Source of the DNA: Catenovulum sediminis
GTDB lineage: Bacteria > Pseudomonadota > Gammaproteobacteria > Enterobacterales > Alteromonadaceae
Direction: 5' to 3'
DNA: 64,000 nucleotides
Assembly (NCBI RefSeq): GCF_007289895.1
Contig: NZ_CP041661.1
Coordinates: 310,001 to 374,000 of the forward strand
The stretch's first letter is position 1. Every line of letters begins with the position of its first letter. The notes beneath the pieces are model-generated. The model worked only from the letters and a program-made list of their open reading frames with translations, was not told the DNA's origin and searched no databases. Positions 1-9,873 of the stretch are shown here, piece by piece. A program made the position numbers and the translations under genes.

Positions 1-1838
1 TTTTCATTTAAACTGGAAGTAACTGGAATAGATACGGCATTGCCAAAATCAACGCCTGATGCATGCAAATTTGAAGAAAAGCGTTCACCATTTAAACTAG
101 GTATTTCTATTTGTTCTCCTAGCTCATTTATATAAATTAATTTATCCCCGTCGCTAAACGTGTAACTGTTAATCCAAGCTTCAGCTCTATCGCCTTGAGT
201 GCCGAAACCATCTTGACTCAAACGCTTATAATAATTTCTATAGTTATGTCTCTCGGCTTTAAATGAACGAATATTTGAACCAAGTTTCAATCGAAAAGCA
301 GTATCAATTGAATATAAAAAATCCAATTTAATGCTATAATTTTCACTCGTTCCAACCTCAGCTTCAGTCCTAGTTAAAGCTAAATGGTAATTGCGGCCGT
401 TGCTCGTTTCCTGCTTTGCATTAACGAGAGTATAGCGATCTCCATTATAATCCTTGTCAGTGGCCTCACGATGATTAGGTAACCAAACAAAAGAAGGAAT
501 CGATGCATTCATTGTACCTCTACTAAAATCAAGGCCTTGCTCATTTATTAATCTAATTGGTTCTATACTCGTATCCCAACTGTATGCGACGATTGAATTA
601 TGGGCATCTAATGCAAACATATTTTGATAAGGAACGTCCAACTCTGATTGCCCGTAACCCGTTAGTATTTTCGCCTTCAAACTGTCGTTCACTTTCCAAT
701 TGACATCGATAGTAGCTTGCTCAAACTGAGATTGAGCAATCCCTTGATTCACTTCAGAGCGAATTCTTGCATTCGAAAATGCTCCTGCAACTATATTATT
801 CGAAACATCTACAACTACATTTTCTGGATAAATCTGTGGGTTATCTTTATTATCACGGAACAATATCGAATTTTGGTATTCATTTGCGACTGACTTTATC
901 GATGCATACAACCAATCAATATTTAGACTGAAATCATCAAATGGAAAGTATTGAATTGCTGCAGTTGTACCAAAACGTTCTTGTTCTCGAGTGAATATAG
1001 AGTAACGAGGAATACGCGGAATCCATTTTCCATCAAGACCTTCATTTGTATAGGGTCCAGACTCCGAAATCGTCGTAATAGGTTCAGCCAACAACCGGTT
1101 AGTTCCACCATCATGGACAGATGTACTATTTTCATCCCACTTAGGATTAAGCACGGTCCACCTAACCGTACTTGCCCCTTCGAAATGAGAAAGCCCTTTG
1201 GAATAAGCAATCGACCCTAATATGCCAAATTTATTATTCCAATTTTTGCTCGCCATAAACGACATGCGAGGCTTAATTTTAGAGCTGATTTCGTAATATC
1301 TACCGCTAAAACTATACGAAAACATAGAACCATCATATTGAAAAGGTCGAGCTGCTTGTAGATTTACATTGCCACCAATACCCCCATCTTCAATTTCAGC
1401 CGAAGGTGTCTTTTCGATCTCTATTTGAGTAAATAACTCTGAAGCAAAAATCCCAAAATCTAAAGATCGAGTATTACTCGAACCACCCACAACACTTGAA
1501 TTTGTACCCGATGCCGCCGATTCCATGCCATTAATAGTGGTCTTAATATAACGAGGTCCGAGTCCTCGCATTGAAACCTGTCGGCCGCTGTCAGAGCTTT
1601 CGTCAATTGACACGCCTGGCACTCTTGATAAAGATTCAGCTAAGTCTGCATCGCTATAACGATCCGCCCCTTGAACCGAAATAACCTCTTGGGTTCCTAC
1701 TGTATCTTTTTTACTGACTAGCTCAATTTGTTGCTCTGAATCATTTGCATAACTTAGCGTTGGCATGCATAGCATAAACCCCAAACAAGTGGTTTGAATC
1801 ACAGCCTTGTGCAAATTTATAATATTGTTAAATTCCAT
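1..1838 (-). CDS. TonB-dependent receptor, N-terminal part (runs off the window)
   Basis: Outer-membrane receptor likely to import a polysaccharide fragment using energy from TonB. The frame opens at the ATG at 1838 and is still open at base 1, giving about 612 residues without the barrel end. Residues 1-31 look like a signal peptide ending in LSYA. A TonB-box-like stretch (QEVISVQG) is followed by the plug domain with ESLSRVPGV, SMRGLGPRY and GIGGNVNLQA, all typical of this family. After about residue 190 the sequence has alternating aromatic strands of a beta-barrel. It is transcribed in the same direction as the GH105 operon next door, 261 bases downstream of it, so the two may serve the same substrate. 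Substrate not deducible from sequence. Confidence 0.9.
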   Translation of the reverse strand, partial: MEFNNIINLHKAVIQTTCLGFMLCMPTLSYANDSEQQIELVSKKDTVGTQEVISVQGADRYSDADLAESLSRVPGVSIDESSDSGRQVSMRGLGPRYIKTTINGMESAASGTNSSVVGGSSNTRSLDFGIFASELFTQIEIEKTPSAEIEDGGIGGNVNLQAARPFQYDGSMFSYSFSGRYYEISSKIKPRMSFMASKNWNNKFGILGSIAYSKGLSHFEGASTVRWTVLNPKWDENSTSVHDGGTNRLLAEPITTISESGPYTNEGLDGKWIPRIPRYSIFTREQERFGTTAAIQYFPFDDFSLNIDWLYASIKSVANEYQNSILFRDNKDNPQIYPENVVVDVSNNIVAGAFSNARIRSEVNQGIAQSQFEQATIDVNWKVNDSLKAKILTGYGQSELDVPYQNMFALDAHNSIVAYSWDTSIEPIRLINEQGLDFSRGTMNASIPSFVWLPNHREATDKDYNGDRYTLVNAKQETSNGRNYHLALTRTEAEVGTSENYSIKLDFLYSIDTAFRLKLGSNIRSFKAERHNYRNYYKRLSQDGFGTQGDRAEAWINSYTFSDGDKLIYINELGEQIEIPSLNGERFSSNLHASGVDFGNAVSIPVTSSLNE

Positions 1839-2025
1839 AATTCTCTCTGTCAATACTTACCCACTCAAGCAAACCGTTGCGCAGAAACGCAGGAATAAAG
1901 TTGACACGTGAACACAAATAACCATTACTTTCTTCCAGCACAGGGCCCCCCACGCCAGACCTAAAACCAACGAAAAAACTAAATGTGCTATTTATGTCTT
2001 GTAACCAAACAAATAGACATCCACC

Positions 2026-2058
2026 AATGCGGAACCAACATTAACGGCATTCCGCATT
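2026..2058. other. 9-bp inverted repeat between GH105 and the TonB receptor
   Basis: AATGCGGAA at 2026-2034 is repeated as TTCCGCATT at 2050-2058 with a 15-base spacer. No T-run follows on either strand, so it is not a classical intrinsic terminator. It lies between the GH105 stop and the receptor start and could be a regulator site or an mRNA hairpin. Confidence 0.35.
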
Positions 2059-2099
2059 TGTTATACACAATGAATGGTTACAATGATAAGTGGCCAGGT

Positions 2100-3323
2100 T
2101 TACATACCAAGTTCAACGCTAGCTAAAATAAATGCACCAAGACCATGTGCATCATTCGGTCTAACCGCTTCCTCAACATAGTATTTAAATGTAGCTGGAC
2201 GATAAGGTGAGTTGCCTAAACCAGTACCAGCAACCGTCTTGATTAATACCAATTCGTTATTGGTTGGATTTATTTCGATGTGATGATCCACTATTGCTTT
2301 GAAAGCTTTAAGGGCAATTTTATGGTATTTTTTGGGTAGATATCCAAGGCGGCTACCTTTGGCCATCGCATAACTGAACATAGCGGTACCAGAAGTTTCT
2401 AGATAATTACCAAACTCGTCACCTTTATCTGTAACTTGATACCAAAAACCACTTTTATCCTGATACTTCACAATGCTCTCACTCACATTATTTAAAATGG
2501 TGATGAGCGTTTGTCTATCTTTATGATCTTCCGGGAAAACTTCTAGGGTGTCGACAAGCGCCATAACATACCAACCTAACGCTCGAGACCATACTTCTGG
2601 TGAACGGCCTGTTTCTGGATCTGCCCAGCGCTGTAATTTACTCTCGTCCCATGCATGTAAAAGCAGGCCAGTTTTATTATCACGAGTCATGTTGTTTACT
2701 AAGATAAACTGATGAGCTATATCAGAGAAAGAACGTTCAGATTCACCAAAATGGTCGGCATATTGAGCCCAATAAGCCGAAGCCATATAAAGTCCGTCTA
2801 ACCACATCTGGTACGGATATATTTTCTTATGCCAAAAGCCTCCAGATTTGGTGCGGGGTTGCCACTCAAGCTGTTTACGTAACGTATGCATGACCTTCAG
2901 ATACCGCCCATCTCCATACTTTTCATACAACAAAAATAAAATCTTTCCGTTGTTGAGCATATCCAAACTGAATTTTTCGATCTGGTAGTTTTTTATATTG
3001 CCTTCAGCATCTACCATATCATCAACGTATTGCTTACTGTATTCGAGATAAACTTCATCTCCGGTTTTTTCATATAATTTTTGGAAAGAAAGCAGTACTA
3101 ACCCGTAAGGATAATCCCATTTTGGGCCAGATAATAATTTGTAGTAATACATTTGCCATGCTTTGGGGCTTTGCTGCATCAGAGTTAAAGCCATTCGTTC
3201 ACCCCACATTTTATCTGTAGGGATGATTTTGTCTTGAGTGCCTGCCGCTACTGGTTTAATCGTAACGAATATAGTGACCAAAACGGCCAGAAAAATTTTA
3301 GCCGAATGATATTTTTTCAACAT
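2100..3323 (-). CDS. GH105 unsaturated uronyl hydrolase
   Basis: Glycoside hydrolase of family GH105 (YteR/RhiN type), which removes the 4,5-unsaturated uronic acid left at the non-reducing end by polysaccharide lyases. The 407-residue protein starts with a signal peptide (residues 1-27, ending PVAAG), so it probably acts in the periplasm. The (alpha/alpha)6-barrel motifs are visible: YPYQMWLDGLYMASAYWA with the expected catalytic-type Asp, HAWDES, RSPEVWSRALGWYVMALVD, TAMFSYAMAKG and NDAHGLGAFILAS. Length fits the family (about 370-410). It is the last gene of the minus-strand run from 9873. No polysaccharide lyase is recognisable beside it, so the substrate (for example ulvan- or rhamnogalacturonan-type) is open. 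Confidence 0.9.
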   Translation of the reverse strand: MLKKYHSAKIFLAVLVTIFVTIKPVAAGTQDKIIPTDKMWGERMALTLMQQSPKAWQMYYYKLLSGPKWDYPYGLVLLSFQKLYEKTGDEVYLEYSKQYVDDMVDAEGNIKNYQIEKFSLDMLNNGKILFLLYEKYGDGRYLKVMHTLRKQLEWQPRTKSGGFWHKKIYPYQMWLDGLYMASAYWAQYADHFGESERSFSDIAHQFILVNNMTRDNKTGLLLHAWDESKLQRWADPETGRSPEVWSRALGWYVMALVDTLEVFPEDHKDRQTLITILNNVSESIVKYQDKSGFWYQVTDKGDEFGNYLETSGTAMFSYAMAKGSRLGYLPKKYHKIALKAFKAIVDHHIEINPTNNELVLIKTVAGTGLGNSPYRPATFKYYVEEAVRPNDAHGLGAFILASVELGM

Positions 3324-3400
3324 GATTACGTTTCCCGTGAATTAATTGTTGTAGGTATTTTTTTTTTGAGTTTCTACGTGAATTTACAGCATGATGCCTC

Positions 3401-4426
3401 CTATACGACTCCGAATTTTTTCAGTTCAGCCACTATGTCATTGTGAACAGGAATGGAAATTGAGTTGTTTTTTGCAGCATGCCAACTTCTTTCTCCTGGA
3501 CTTCGATAATTCACAGATGTCTTTTTAAGTGAATGAATAAATTTATTGGCTTTGCCGTAATAAGCTTCTAACGAAGTAGAAGCATTAATATTTAGAGCGA
3601 TAAACAACTTCGAGGAACGGCTATCAACGGAGGGGGCGTTATCGTCTTTTAATTCAAGGCTATTGTCAGAACCGGCTAATATTGAAGTTAAACATTCAGT
3701 CATTATCGCCAACGATTCACCTTTATACCCTCCCATTGGTATGACTGCACCGTCCAAAATTTCGTCAGGGTCATCTGACAACTCTCCGCAGCGATTCACA
3801 CCAAGACCATATTCGACCTTTCTGTTATGACGACTAGCGGTAGCAATCTTACCAACTGAGCTTTGCGACAAAGCCATATCTAGTACAAGCGGAGCCGTAC
3901 CATCGCCAGTAGGTGCGCCGATACCTATCGGGTTATTACCTAAAACGGCGAACTTACAATCCTGCAAAGTCATTGAAGGAACTGCATTTGTGGTACAAAA
4001 ACCTAAAAAGCCATTATTAGCAGCTTCACGCACGTAATAATGAGCTCTGCCCCAATGCGTAGTATTTATGGCAATACATGCACCGATACCAAACTTTCGA
4101 GCATTTACTTGCGCTCGAGTCATCGCGTGCTGAGAGGAATAACGTCCTAACCCATTGTGGTAATCAATAACAGTCATTGCATTGTTTGTCTTCATTTCGG
4201 TTGGTTCAATATCCGGCGCAACAAGACCATCAGAAATAGCCTGAACTAATTTGGGAAACATGCGAATACCGTGTGACGGAACTTCACATTTATCAGCATC
4301 AAGCATTATTGCGACTTCCTGATACGCCATTGCCTCCGGAACGCCTAAATTTGTTAAGGCTTTTGCCAACTTATCTAACAGTTGTTCGTATTGAAATCTA
4401 ACAATATCAGTCATAAAAACACTCAT
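3401..4426 (-). CDS. Ldh2-type NAD(P)-dependent oxidoreductase (malate/L-lactate/diketogulonate dehydrogenase family)
   Basis: Member of the Ldh2/YlbC/YiaK family, which reduces or oxidises 2-keto/2-hydroxy acids with NAD(P)H in the cytoplasm. Family motifs present: THWGRAHYYV with the catalytic-type His, CTTNAVPSM, VLGNNPIGIGAPTG, and PMGGYKGESLAIMTE. A longer frame reaches 4513 but would overlap the cytochrome b561 gene by 70 bases; the ATG at 4426 lies 17 bases after the b561 stop and gives 341 residues, the usual family length. Its position in an operon with cytochromes and GH105 suggests it handles a sugar-acid intermediate. The exact substrate cannot be told from sequence. Confidence 0.85.
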   Translation of the reverse strand: MSVFMTDIVRFQYEQLLDKLAKALTNLGVPEAMAYQEVAIMLDADKCEVPSHGIRMFPKLVQAISDGLVAPDIEPTEMKTNNAMTVIDYHNGLGRYSSQHAMTRAQVNARKFGIGACIAINTTHWGRAHYYVREAANNGFLGFCTTNAVPSMTLQDCKFAVLGNNPIGIGAPTGDGTAPLVLDMALSQSSVGKIATASRHNRKVEYGLGVNRCGELSDDPDEILDGAVIPMGGYKGESLAIMTECLTSILAGSDNSLELKDDNAPSVDSRSSKLFIALNINASTSLEAYYGKANKFIHSLKKTSVNYRSPGERSWHAAKNNSISIPVHNDIVAELKKFGVV

Positions 4427-4443
4427 AATACATCTATCTGATG

Positions 4444-5151
4444 TCAGATAGATGCAGATTGAACATAAAACCACAGCACAGCCAATCCGCCGGTCACTAA
4501 ACAAAACAGACAAAGTGCAGTAAACAATTTGGACGAAGTCACAAAATCTGAGTTTGAATCTTTGTTAGCTATGACTTTCTGACCATTTACAATAGAAAAA
4601 GTGATTGATTTTTCACCAAAGAAAAAATGAGCAACGGCAGCTAAAACATGTATCACGACAAATGCCATCAAAACATGAAACATCAGGCGATGCACATTTC
4701 TCATTAAGCCTGATGTTTCCTCTTCAACCCAAAAGTACATTGGGCCAAAATATTCAACATCGTCACTGACAAACAAACCACTAATACCTTGCACTAACAT
4801 TGAAGCTAATAACAATAAAGCCATAATTGACGCTAAAGGGTTATGCCCTAAATACAATTCTTCTTCTTTGTTAAATATTTTTTTAACATATAAAAAAACT
4901 TTTTTGGGTTGGCAGTTAAAGTTGACAAACTTTGAGTGATGAGTTCCAAATATTCCCCATACCAGTCTGAATGAAACTAACACTATCACTACATACCCTA
5001 TGATAATGTGGTAACTAAAAAATTCCCCACCAACATAATATGTCGCGTAAGCCAATATAACAGACAGGACCAGACCCCAATGCACAATTCTCAATGGTAT
5101 ATCCCACACCATGCCCGTTTGTTTTGAATATGTAGAAGACTCTTGTTTCAT
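4444..5151 (-). CDS. Cytochrome b561-type membrane protein
   Basis: Prokaryotic cytochrome b561 family (PF01292-like): a di-heme membrane protein passing electrons between quinone and periplasmic partners. Four or five hydrophobic segments are visible, including LVLSVILAYATYYV, IIIGYVVIVLVSFRLVWGIF, LLLLASMLVQGISGLFV and VLMAFVVIHVLAAVAHFFF. Likely heme-ligand His residues lie in RIVHWG, FFSYHIII and the paired NVHRLMFH / VVIHVLA. An extra C-terminal helix (LFTALCLFCLVTGGLAVLWF) follows. I take the ATG at 5151 with an AGG upstream; a TTG at 5157 is also in frame. The gene follows two c-type cytochromes and so probably forms a short electron chain with them. Confidence 0.88.
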   Translation of the reverse strand: MKQESSTYSKQTGMVWDIPLRIVHWGLVLSVILAYATYYVGGEFFSYHIIIGYVVIVLVSFRLVWGIFGTHHSKFVNFNCQPKKVFLYVKKIFNKEEELYLGHNPLASIMALLLLASMLVQGISGLFVSDDVEYFGPMYFWVEEETSGLMRNVHRLMFHVLMAFVVIHVLAAVAHFFFGEKSITFSIVNGQKVIANKDSNSDFVTSSKLFTALCLFCLVTGGLAVLWFYVQSASI

Positions 5152-5158
5152 ACACAAC

Positions 5159-5656
5159 CTAATTCTTATACTGCTTATGACAACTTTTGCAGGTTTGGCC
5201 TAAGTCAGAAACATCTTGTTTGAAACTTGTGGTGTTGTTATTTTCAAGTTTATTTAATAACAGCGCAGTTCGTGCAACGTAATCATTCATCTCATGATTA
5301 AAAGCAGCCAAATTGTCCCAAATTCCATCTTTCGCTTTACTCCTGAATTCGTTTTTAGCGACATCAGTTTGAAACATTTTTTGCACCTCTTGGCTCATAA
5401 AAAGTAAAGAGCGAGCGTCAGCTAGTAACGATTGATTCACTTGAGTCAGAGGTACCTGTTCAATGGCACCTTTTAATCTAGCGTAATATCGTTGCATCAA
5501 CGAGAAAGCCGCTTTTCGCTCTTTTATCTCACTTCGAATAACTTGTTTGCTTTTCAGATCAGTCGCAATAACACCAAACGGTAAAGTAAACCCTAGTAAC
5601 AGCAATATGTAGGGCGTTAATTTATTCTTATTGCGCTTGATAAAAAATGTATTCAT
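5159..5656 (-). CDS. Small cytochrome c (c'-like), C-terminal CxxCH
   Basis: A 165-residue exported mono-heme protein. Residues 1-31 form an N-terminal hydrophobic signal (YILLLLGFTLPFGVIA). The rest is helical and ends with the heme-binding motif CKSCH five residues from the C terminus, which is the arrangement of cytochrome c' and related four-helix proteins. A GGAG ribosome site sits before the ATG at 5656. Its stop is only 7 bases before the b561 start, so the two are likely co-translated, and the heme protein may exchange electrons with b561. Identity as c' proper versus a c'-like shuttle is not certain. Confidence 0.82.
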   Translation of the reverse strand: MNTFFIKRNKNKLTPYILLLLGFTLPFGVIATDLKSKQVIRSEIKERKAAFSLMQRYYARLKGAIEQVPLTQVNQSLLADARSLLFMSQEVQKMFQTDVAKNEFRSKAKDGIWDNLAAFNHEMNDYVARTALLLNKLENNNTTSFKQDVSDLGQTCKSCHKQYKN

Positions 5657-5669
5657 TCAACATCTCCAC

Positions 5670-6059
5670 TTATTCAAATATCTTGTGGCAAGCTTGGCAA
5701 TTTTCAGACAAGCTTACGTGAATTTTTTTTGCTTTTTCAACGTCATTCATATACAAAGAAGCACGCAAATCATTAGATATAAAAACAGCTTGATTCGAAA
5801 TTTTTAGCGCCTGATTATTCAACGAATTGACTTCAAAATGCTCTTCAACCATAAGTAATAGCTCACGCAACATCTCTGAATCCTCTATAGCGTCCGCTTG
5901 ATTATTCATCATTAAATTCGAACCTAGACTATCATTCGTTTGTTCAATAAATTTCATCAGATCTATATCGATCTCTGATGCAGATGCTTTTGCCGACCCA
6001 GTTACAAGAAATTGAAAACTGATAACAAATGCTAGTAGAAATTGAACTATGTGTTTCAT
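5670..6059 (-). CDS. Second small cytochrome c (c'/b562-like), C-terminal CxxCH
   Basis: A 129-residue exported protein with a signal peptide (residues 1-27, ending SAKASA) and a heme motif CQACH near the extreme C terminus (residues ~122-126). The body is predicted helical, with ELLLMVEEHFEVNS and DVEKAKKIHVSLSE. Layout matches the neighbouring 165-residue cytochrome, so the pair probably arose by duplication of a four-helix heme protein. It lies 13 bases before the next gene and 12 bases after the DUF1501 gene, inside one operon. Role is inferred as electron carrier for the DUF1501/DUF1553 proteins; no direct evidence. Confidence 0.8.
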   Translation of the reverse strand: MKHIVQFLLAFVISFQFLVTGSAKASASEIDIDLMKFIEQTNDSLGSNLMMNNQADAIEDSEMLRELLLMVEEHFEVNSLNNQALKISNQAVFISNDLRASLYMNDVEKAKKIHVSLSENCQACHKIFE

Positions 6060-6071
6060 TCTATTTCTCTC

Positions 6072-7508
6072 CTAAATTAGAACGTCGTGAACAACCTTGC
6101 CGAAATTAACGGTAGGGCGCTCAGCTCGATTATTATGAACAAAGGTGGTTTTCATATGGTCTAATCCCATCAGGTGTAAAACTGTTGCATGCAAATCGTA
6201 CGTATCAACCGCTGTATTGGGGTCTAAAATATTTAAACCAATTTCATCAGTAGCCCCGTAGCTAAAGCCTTTTTTCAGGCCTCCTCCAGCCATCCACTGA
6301 GTGTATCCATATGGGTTATGGTCGCGACCGTTTCCTGATTCACCCCAAGGGGTTCGACCAAATTCTTGTGCCCAAACAACCAATGTTCGTTCCAACAACC
6401 CCCTTGCTTTGAGGTCTTTAATAAGGCCAGCAATTGGTTTGTCTACCATTCCAGCCATTACAGTATGGTTTTTGGGTAAATTTGAGTGTGCGTCCCAATC
6501 AACAATTGATGCATCACCTTCTGGATGTCCGCTGATCACATGAACAAAACGTACACCATTTTCAACTAAACGACGCGCTCGCAATAACACTTGACCATAA
6601 CTACCGCTAATCGGATCATCAATGCCATACAATTGCTTCGTCTCTTCATTTTCATTCTTCACATCAACAACTTGTGCCGCAGCTTGTTGCATTCTTTCTG
6701 CCAAACCAAAAGTACGCAGCCGAGCTTGTAACTCTGTGTCATATTGGTAATTTGGATTTTTTGAATCAAATTCTTTTAAAAATGACAAGGCTGAGTGTTG
6801 TTGTGCTGTTGAGACGAGATCTGGACGCTGCAGATACAAGATAGGTGATTCTCCCGGCAAAAATGCCGTTCCTTGATGCATAGCGGGTAAAAAACCTGCA
6901 CTCCAGTTTGGCGTACCCGCTCTTGGTTGAGTACGGTTATACATCACCACATAAGGTGGTAAATCAGAATTTCGAGATCCTAATGCATACGAAACCCAAG
7001 CCCCCAATGATGGACGCCCTGGACGGAGTTCGCCCGTATTCATTTTTAAAATTGAAATAGAGTGTGTCGCTCCGACAGTTTTACAACTGCGTAAAAAAGT
7101 CATGTCGTCAGCACATTCGGCTAAATTCGGTAACAAATCAGAAAACCAAGCTTGGCTTTTACCATATTGCTTCCAAGTTCTTTTAGGATCGACATACAGT
7201 TTGCCAATCCCACCGGCGGAACTAGTTGTAACGCCTTGCAAAAAATGCTCTGGAATATCTTGCCCATCCATCTCATGTAAATAAGGTTTATAGTCAAACA
7301 AGTCCATGCTACTTGGTGCGCCATTTTGATGAAGCCAAATGACCGAATCGATCTTAGACTCATGATGCAAACCTATCTCACCAAGTGATGCAACTTCATT
7401 AGCGAACCCGGTCGACATGAAGCCCATTCCTGGAATAAATCCGTTTAGGGCACTACAACTAGCTCCTAAACCCAAAGCCCTTAAAAACTGCCTTTTTGAA
7501 TCAATCAT
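6072..7508 (-). CDS. DUF1501 family protein
   Basis: DUF1501 (PF07394) protein of 478 residues, a family related in fold to alkaline phosphatase/sulfatase and abundant in Planctomycetes and Verrucomicrobia. The N terminus SKRQFLRALGLGAS looks like a Tat signal with KR in place of RR, followed by a hydrophobic stretch, so export is likely. Family blocks seen: SVIWLHQNGAPSSMDLFDYKP, ATHSISILKMNTGELRPGRP, WAQEFGRTPWG and GRDHNPYGYTQWMAGGG. It is 29 bases downstream of the DUF1549/DUF1553 gene, the usual partner of this family. Function of the pair is not established; phosphatase/sulfatase-like or redox roles have been suggested by context only. Confidence 0.88.
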   Translation of the reverse strand: MIDSKRQFLRALGLGASCSALNGFIPGMGFMSTGFANEVASLGEIGLHHESKIDSVIWLHQNGAPSSMDLFDYKPYLHEMDGQDIPEHFLQGVTTSSAGGIGKLYVDPKRTWKQYGKSQAWFSDLLPNLAECADDMTFLRSCKTVGATHSISILKMNTGELRPGRPSLGAWVSYALGSRNSDLPPYVVMYNRTQPRAGTPNWSAGFLPAMHQGTAFLPGESPILYLQRPDLVSTAQQHSALSFLKEFDSKNPNYQYDTELQARLRTFGLAERMQQAAAQVVDVKNENEETKQLYGIDDPISGSYGQVLLRARRLVENGVRFVHVISGHPEGDASIVDWDAHSNLPKNHTVMAGMVDKPIAGLIKDLKARGLLERTLVVWAQEFGRTPWGESGNGRDHNPYGYTQWMAGGGLKKGFSYGATDEIGLNILDPNTAVDTYDLHATVLHLMGLDHMKTTFVHNNRAERPTVNFGKVVHDVLI

Positions 7509-7537
7509 ACAAATTCCCTAACCTTTTTTATAAGTGG

Positions 7538-9873
7538 CTACATTCTATAAATAAATTCATTTGAGCTAGCTAATACATGAACCAAGTCAACAAATGCGCT
7601 AGCCTGAAGTGGATTAACACCTTCATTGGAATCTAACCCAGATGGTACATTTATAGAGAACTCGCCATCCCATGCCTTATTTGAAATAAGCAAAGTTTGT
7701 TGTTGTAAAAAATCTATTGAAGAATTTAACTCGACCGGATCAGGCTCACGACCAAACAGAATGTAAAACAGACTCTTCACCATTTTTTCTTTATCGAAGC
7801 CCACATCATTAATAATTTTTCCCGATAGAGCTTTGGTCAGTTCAAAGACTTCGTGACTGTTCATCAAAGTCAAAGCTTGTAACGCTGTGGTACTGACAAC
7901 TCTATTGTGATGAATTGCATTCGAATCAGCAGGGTCAAAGGCGGACGTTAAAGCAAAAGGAAGGCTTCGGCGTATAAATGTGTATACACTACGCCTATAG
8001 TTGTCTTCTAATCCAGCTTTGTTATTCCAATATTTATTGCCTTGCGCCATGGCTTCAGGGATTTTTGGAAATACCGCTGGGCCGCCAACTGTCTGGTTTA
8101 GTTTCCCCGACACATAAAGTAACGAGTCTCTTATTTGTTCCGCTTCTAAACGCTTACGCGGAAATACAGCTAACAATTTGTTCTCTGAGTCAATCGCATA
8201 TACGTCTTTGCGGTAATCCGATACCTGTCTATATGTCTTGGACAACAAAATAGTTTTCACCAACCACTTAACGTCCCAATTATTATCCATAAATTCATAA
8301 GCAATATGGTCTAATAATTTCAAATTGCTTGGAGCTGTGCCGGCTTTACCAAAATCAGCAGTGTTCACTGAAATACCCTTTTCGAAAAACAATTCCCAAA
8401 CTCGATTGACGAATACTCTAGCGGTAATCGGATTATCTTTACTCGCAATCCATTTCGCCAATGCAGAGCGTCGTCCGGTTGAATTACCCATAGGTTCAAT
8501 TTTCAAATCGTAATCTTTGGCCCATAATTTCGGCAAACCCGGTTCGACTACAGTTGTCGGCCGCTCATGAATACCACCAAATCGAAGATAAGTTTCTGGC
8601 GCTTCTGCACTTAAATCACGAACCACTGTGTAATAAGGAGAACCTTTCTTTGGTTTTAAGTGGTCATACTTAACAACTTGTTGTTGTAAAGCATCATACT
8701 CATTCCATAAAGGTATGTTTTTCTCGTCGTATGCTTTGTGTGTTTCATCAGCAGAAGCACGTAAATAACGCATAATTTGCGCGTCGACTTCTATAAAATT
8801 GGCTCTATGGATAACCCAAACGTCTAAAGGGGTAATTTCCTCCTCTGGCTTGTACAGAGACTCGCGCGCATTTGCAAAATACCTCAAACGTCTCCACTTC
8901 AAACCGTCTACGCGAACCTTATCCAGTATTTGCGTTTGTTGATCTCTTAACTCTTTAGTATGGCGATCATATTTTTGCTTTTGTGTTTGATACTGTTGAT
9001 CCCAAACAGTCCAGTTTTCCTTTGAAATTTCCAATTCTTCAAACGCCGCAGAATTGGCGAAAAAAGCATGAAAACCAAAATACTCATTTTGACTAATTTT
9101 GTCATATTTATGGTCGTGACATCTTGCACAACCAAGACTTGCAGCCAAAAAAGTTTCAGCAACCTGTTCAGACATCTCAATTTCAATGTCATATTTCCTC
9201 AACAATAAATCTCGGAAGCTTCCCATGTCTTGGTAGTTAGCTAAAAAGCCTGTTGCGATATTAGCTTCAAAAGCTTCCGGCCACAGCTCATCCCCTGCAA
9301 TTTGTTCCATGACAAATTTATCGTAAGGCTTATTTTGGTTAAAAGCATTGATAACGTAATCTCGATAACGCCACATGTTTAGACGATTGTCATCACTTTC
9401 AAAGCCTGAACTGTCCGAATAGCGAGCTAAATCAAGCCATTTTCGTCCAATACGTTCACCAAATTTTTCAGAGCTAAGTAGCCGCTCCACTAAACGCTCA
9501 TAGGCCTCGGGCTTTGATCGCGTTTAAAGGCTTCAACCTCTTCAGGAGTAGGGACCAGTCCCCAAGTGTCTAAAGTCACTCGTCGAATAAATTGCTCTTT
9601 ATTGACTGAAACAGATGGCTGTAGACCGGCCTTTTCAATAGCTTCCAATACGAAATAATCCACTGTTGTAGTAGGCCAATCGGACTGATGGACAAGTGGT
9701 AGGGGTGAATTTTGGACGGGATTATATGCCCATCCTGAATTTTGTTTCTTTTTAAATTTTTCGAATGCTGCTGCAGCTTTCCTTGCATTATCTGGGAATC
9801 CATAAAGTGTCATAGGAACACTTACCCATATGAGCATCACCACTGCTGCTAACAAACTAGTTCGATTTATCAT
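7538..9873 (-). pseudogene. DUF1549/DUF1553 cytochrome-like protein, broken by one frameshift
   Basis: Planctomycete-type DUF1549 + DUF1553 protein. The first frame starts at the ATG at 9873 (AGGAAA upstream), has a signal peptide and runs through VDYFVLEAIEKAGLQP and FIRRVTLDTWGLVPTPEEV, then stops at 9490. The next frame (to 7538) continues exactly where the domain should: ERLLSSEKFGERIGRKWLDL, SLGCARCHDHKYDKI with a heme CxxCH, and the DUF1553 end (ANPITARVFVNRVWELFF-like, here DNPITARVFVNRVWELFF). One extra C in the run at 9509-9511 joins both frames into 778 residues with EAYERLVERLL across the join. Real decay and assembly error are both possible; the body shows no other damage. First gene of the operon down to 2100. 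Confidence 0.85.

Noticed and set aside
923-1220. Overlapping open frames on both strands inside the first TonB receptor
   Set aside because: They lie inside a continuous receptor frame with clear homology; shadow frames.
3234-3446. 70-residue plus-strand frame across the GH105 start
   Set aside because: Covers the start of GH105 and the end of the Ldh2 gene; no independent support.
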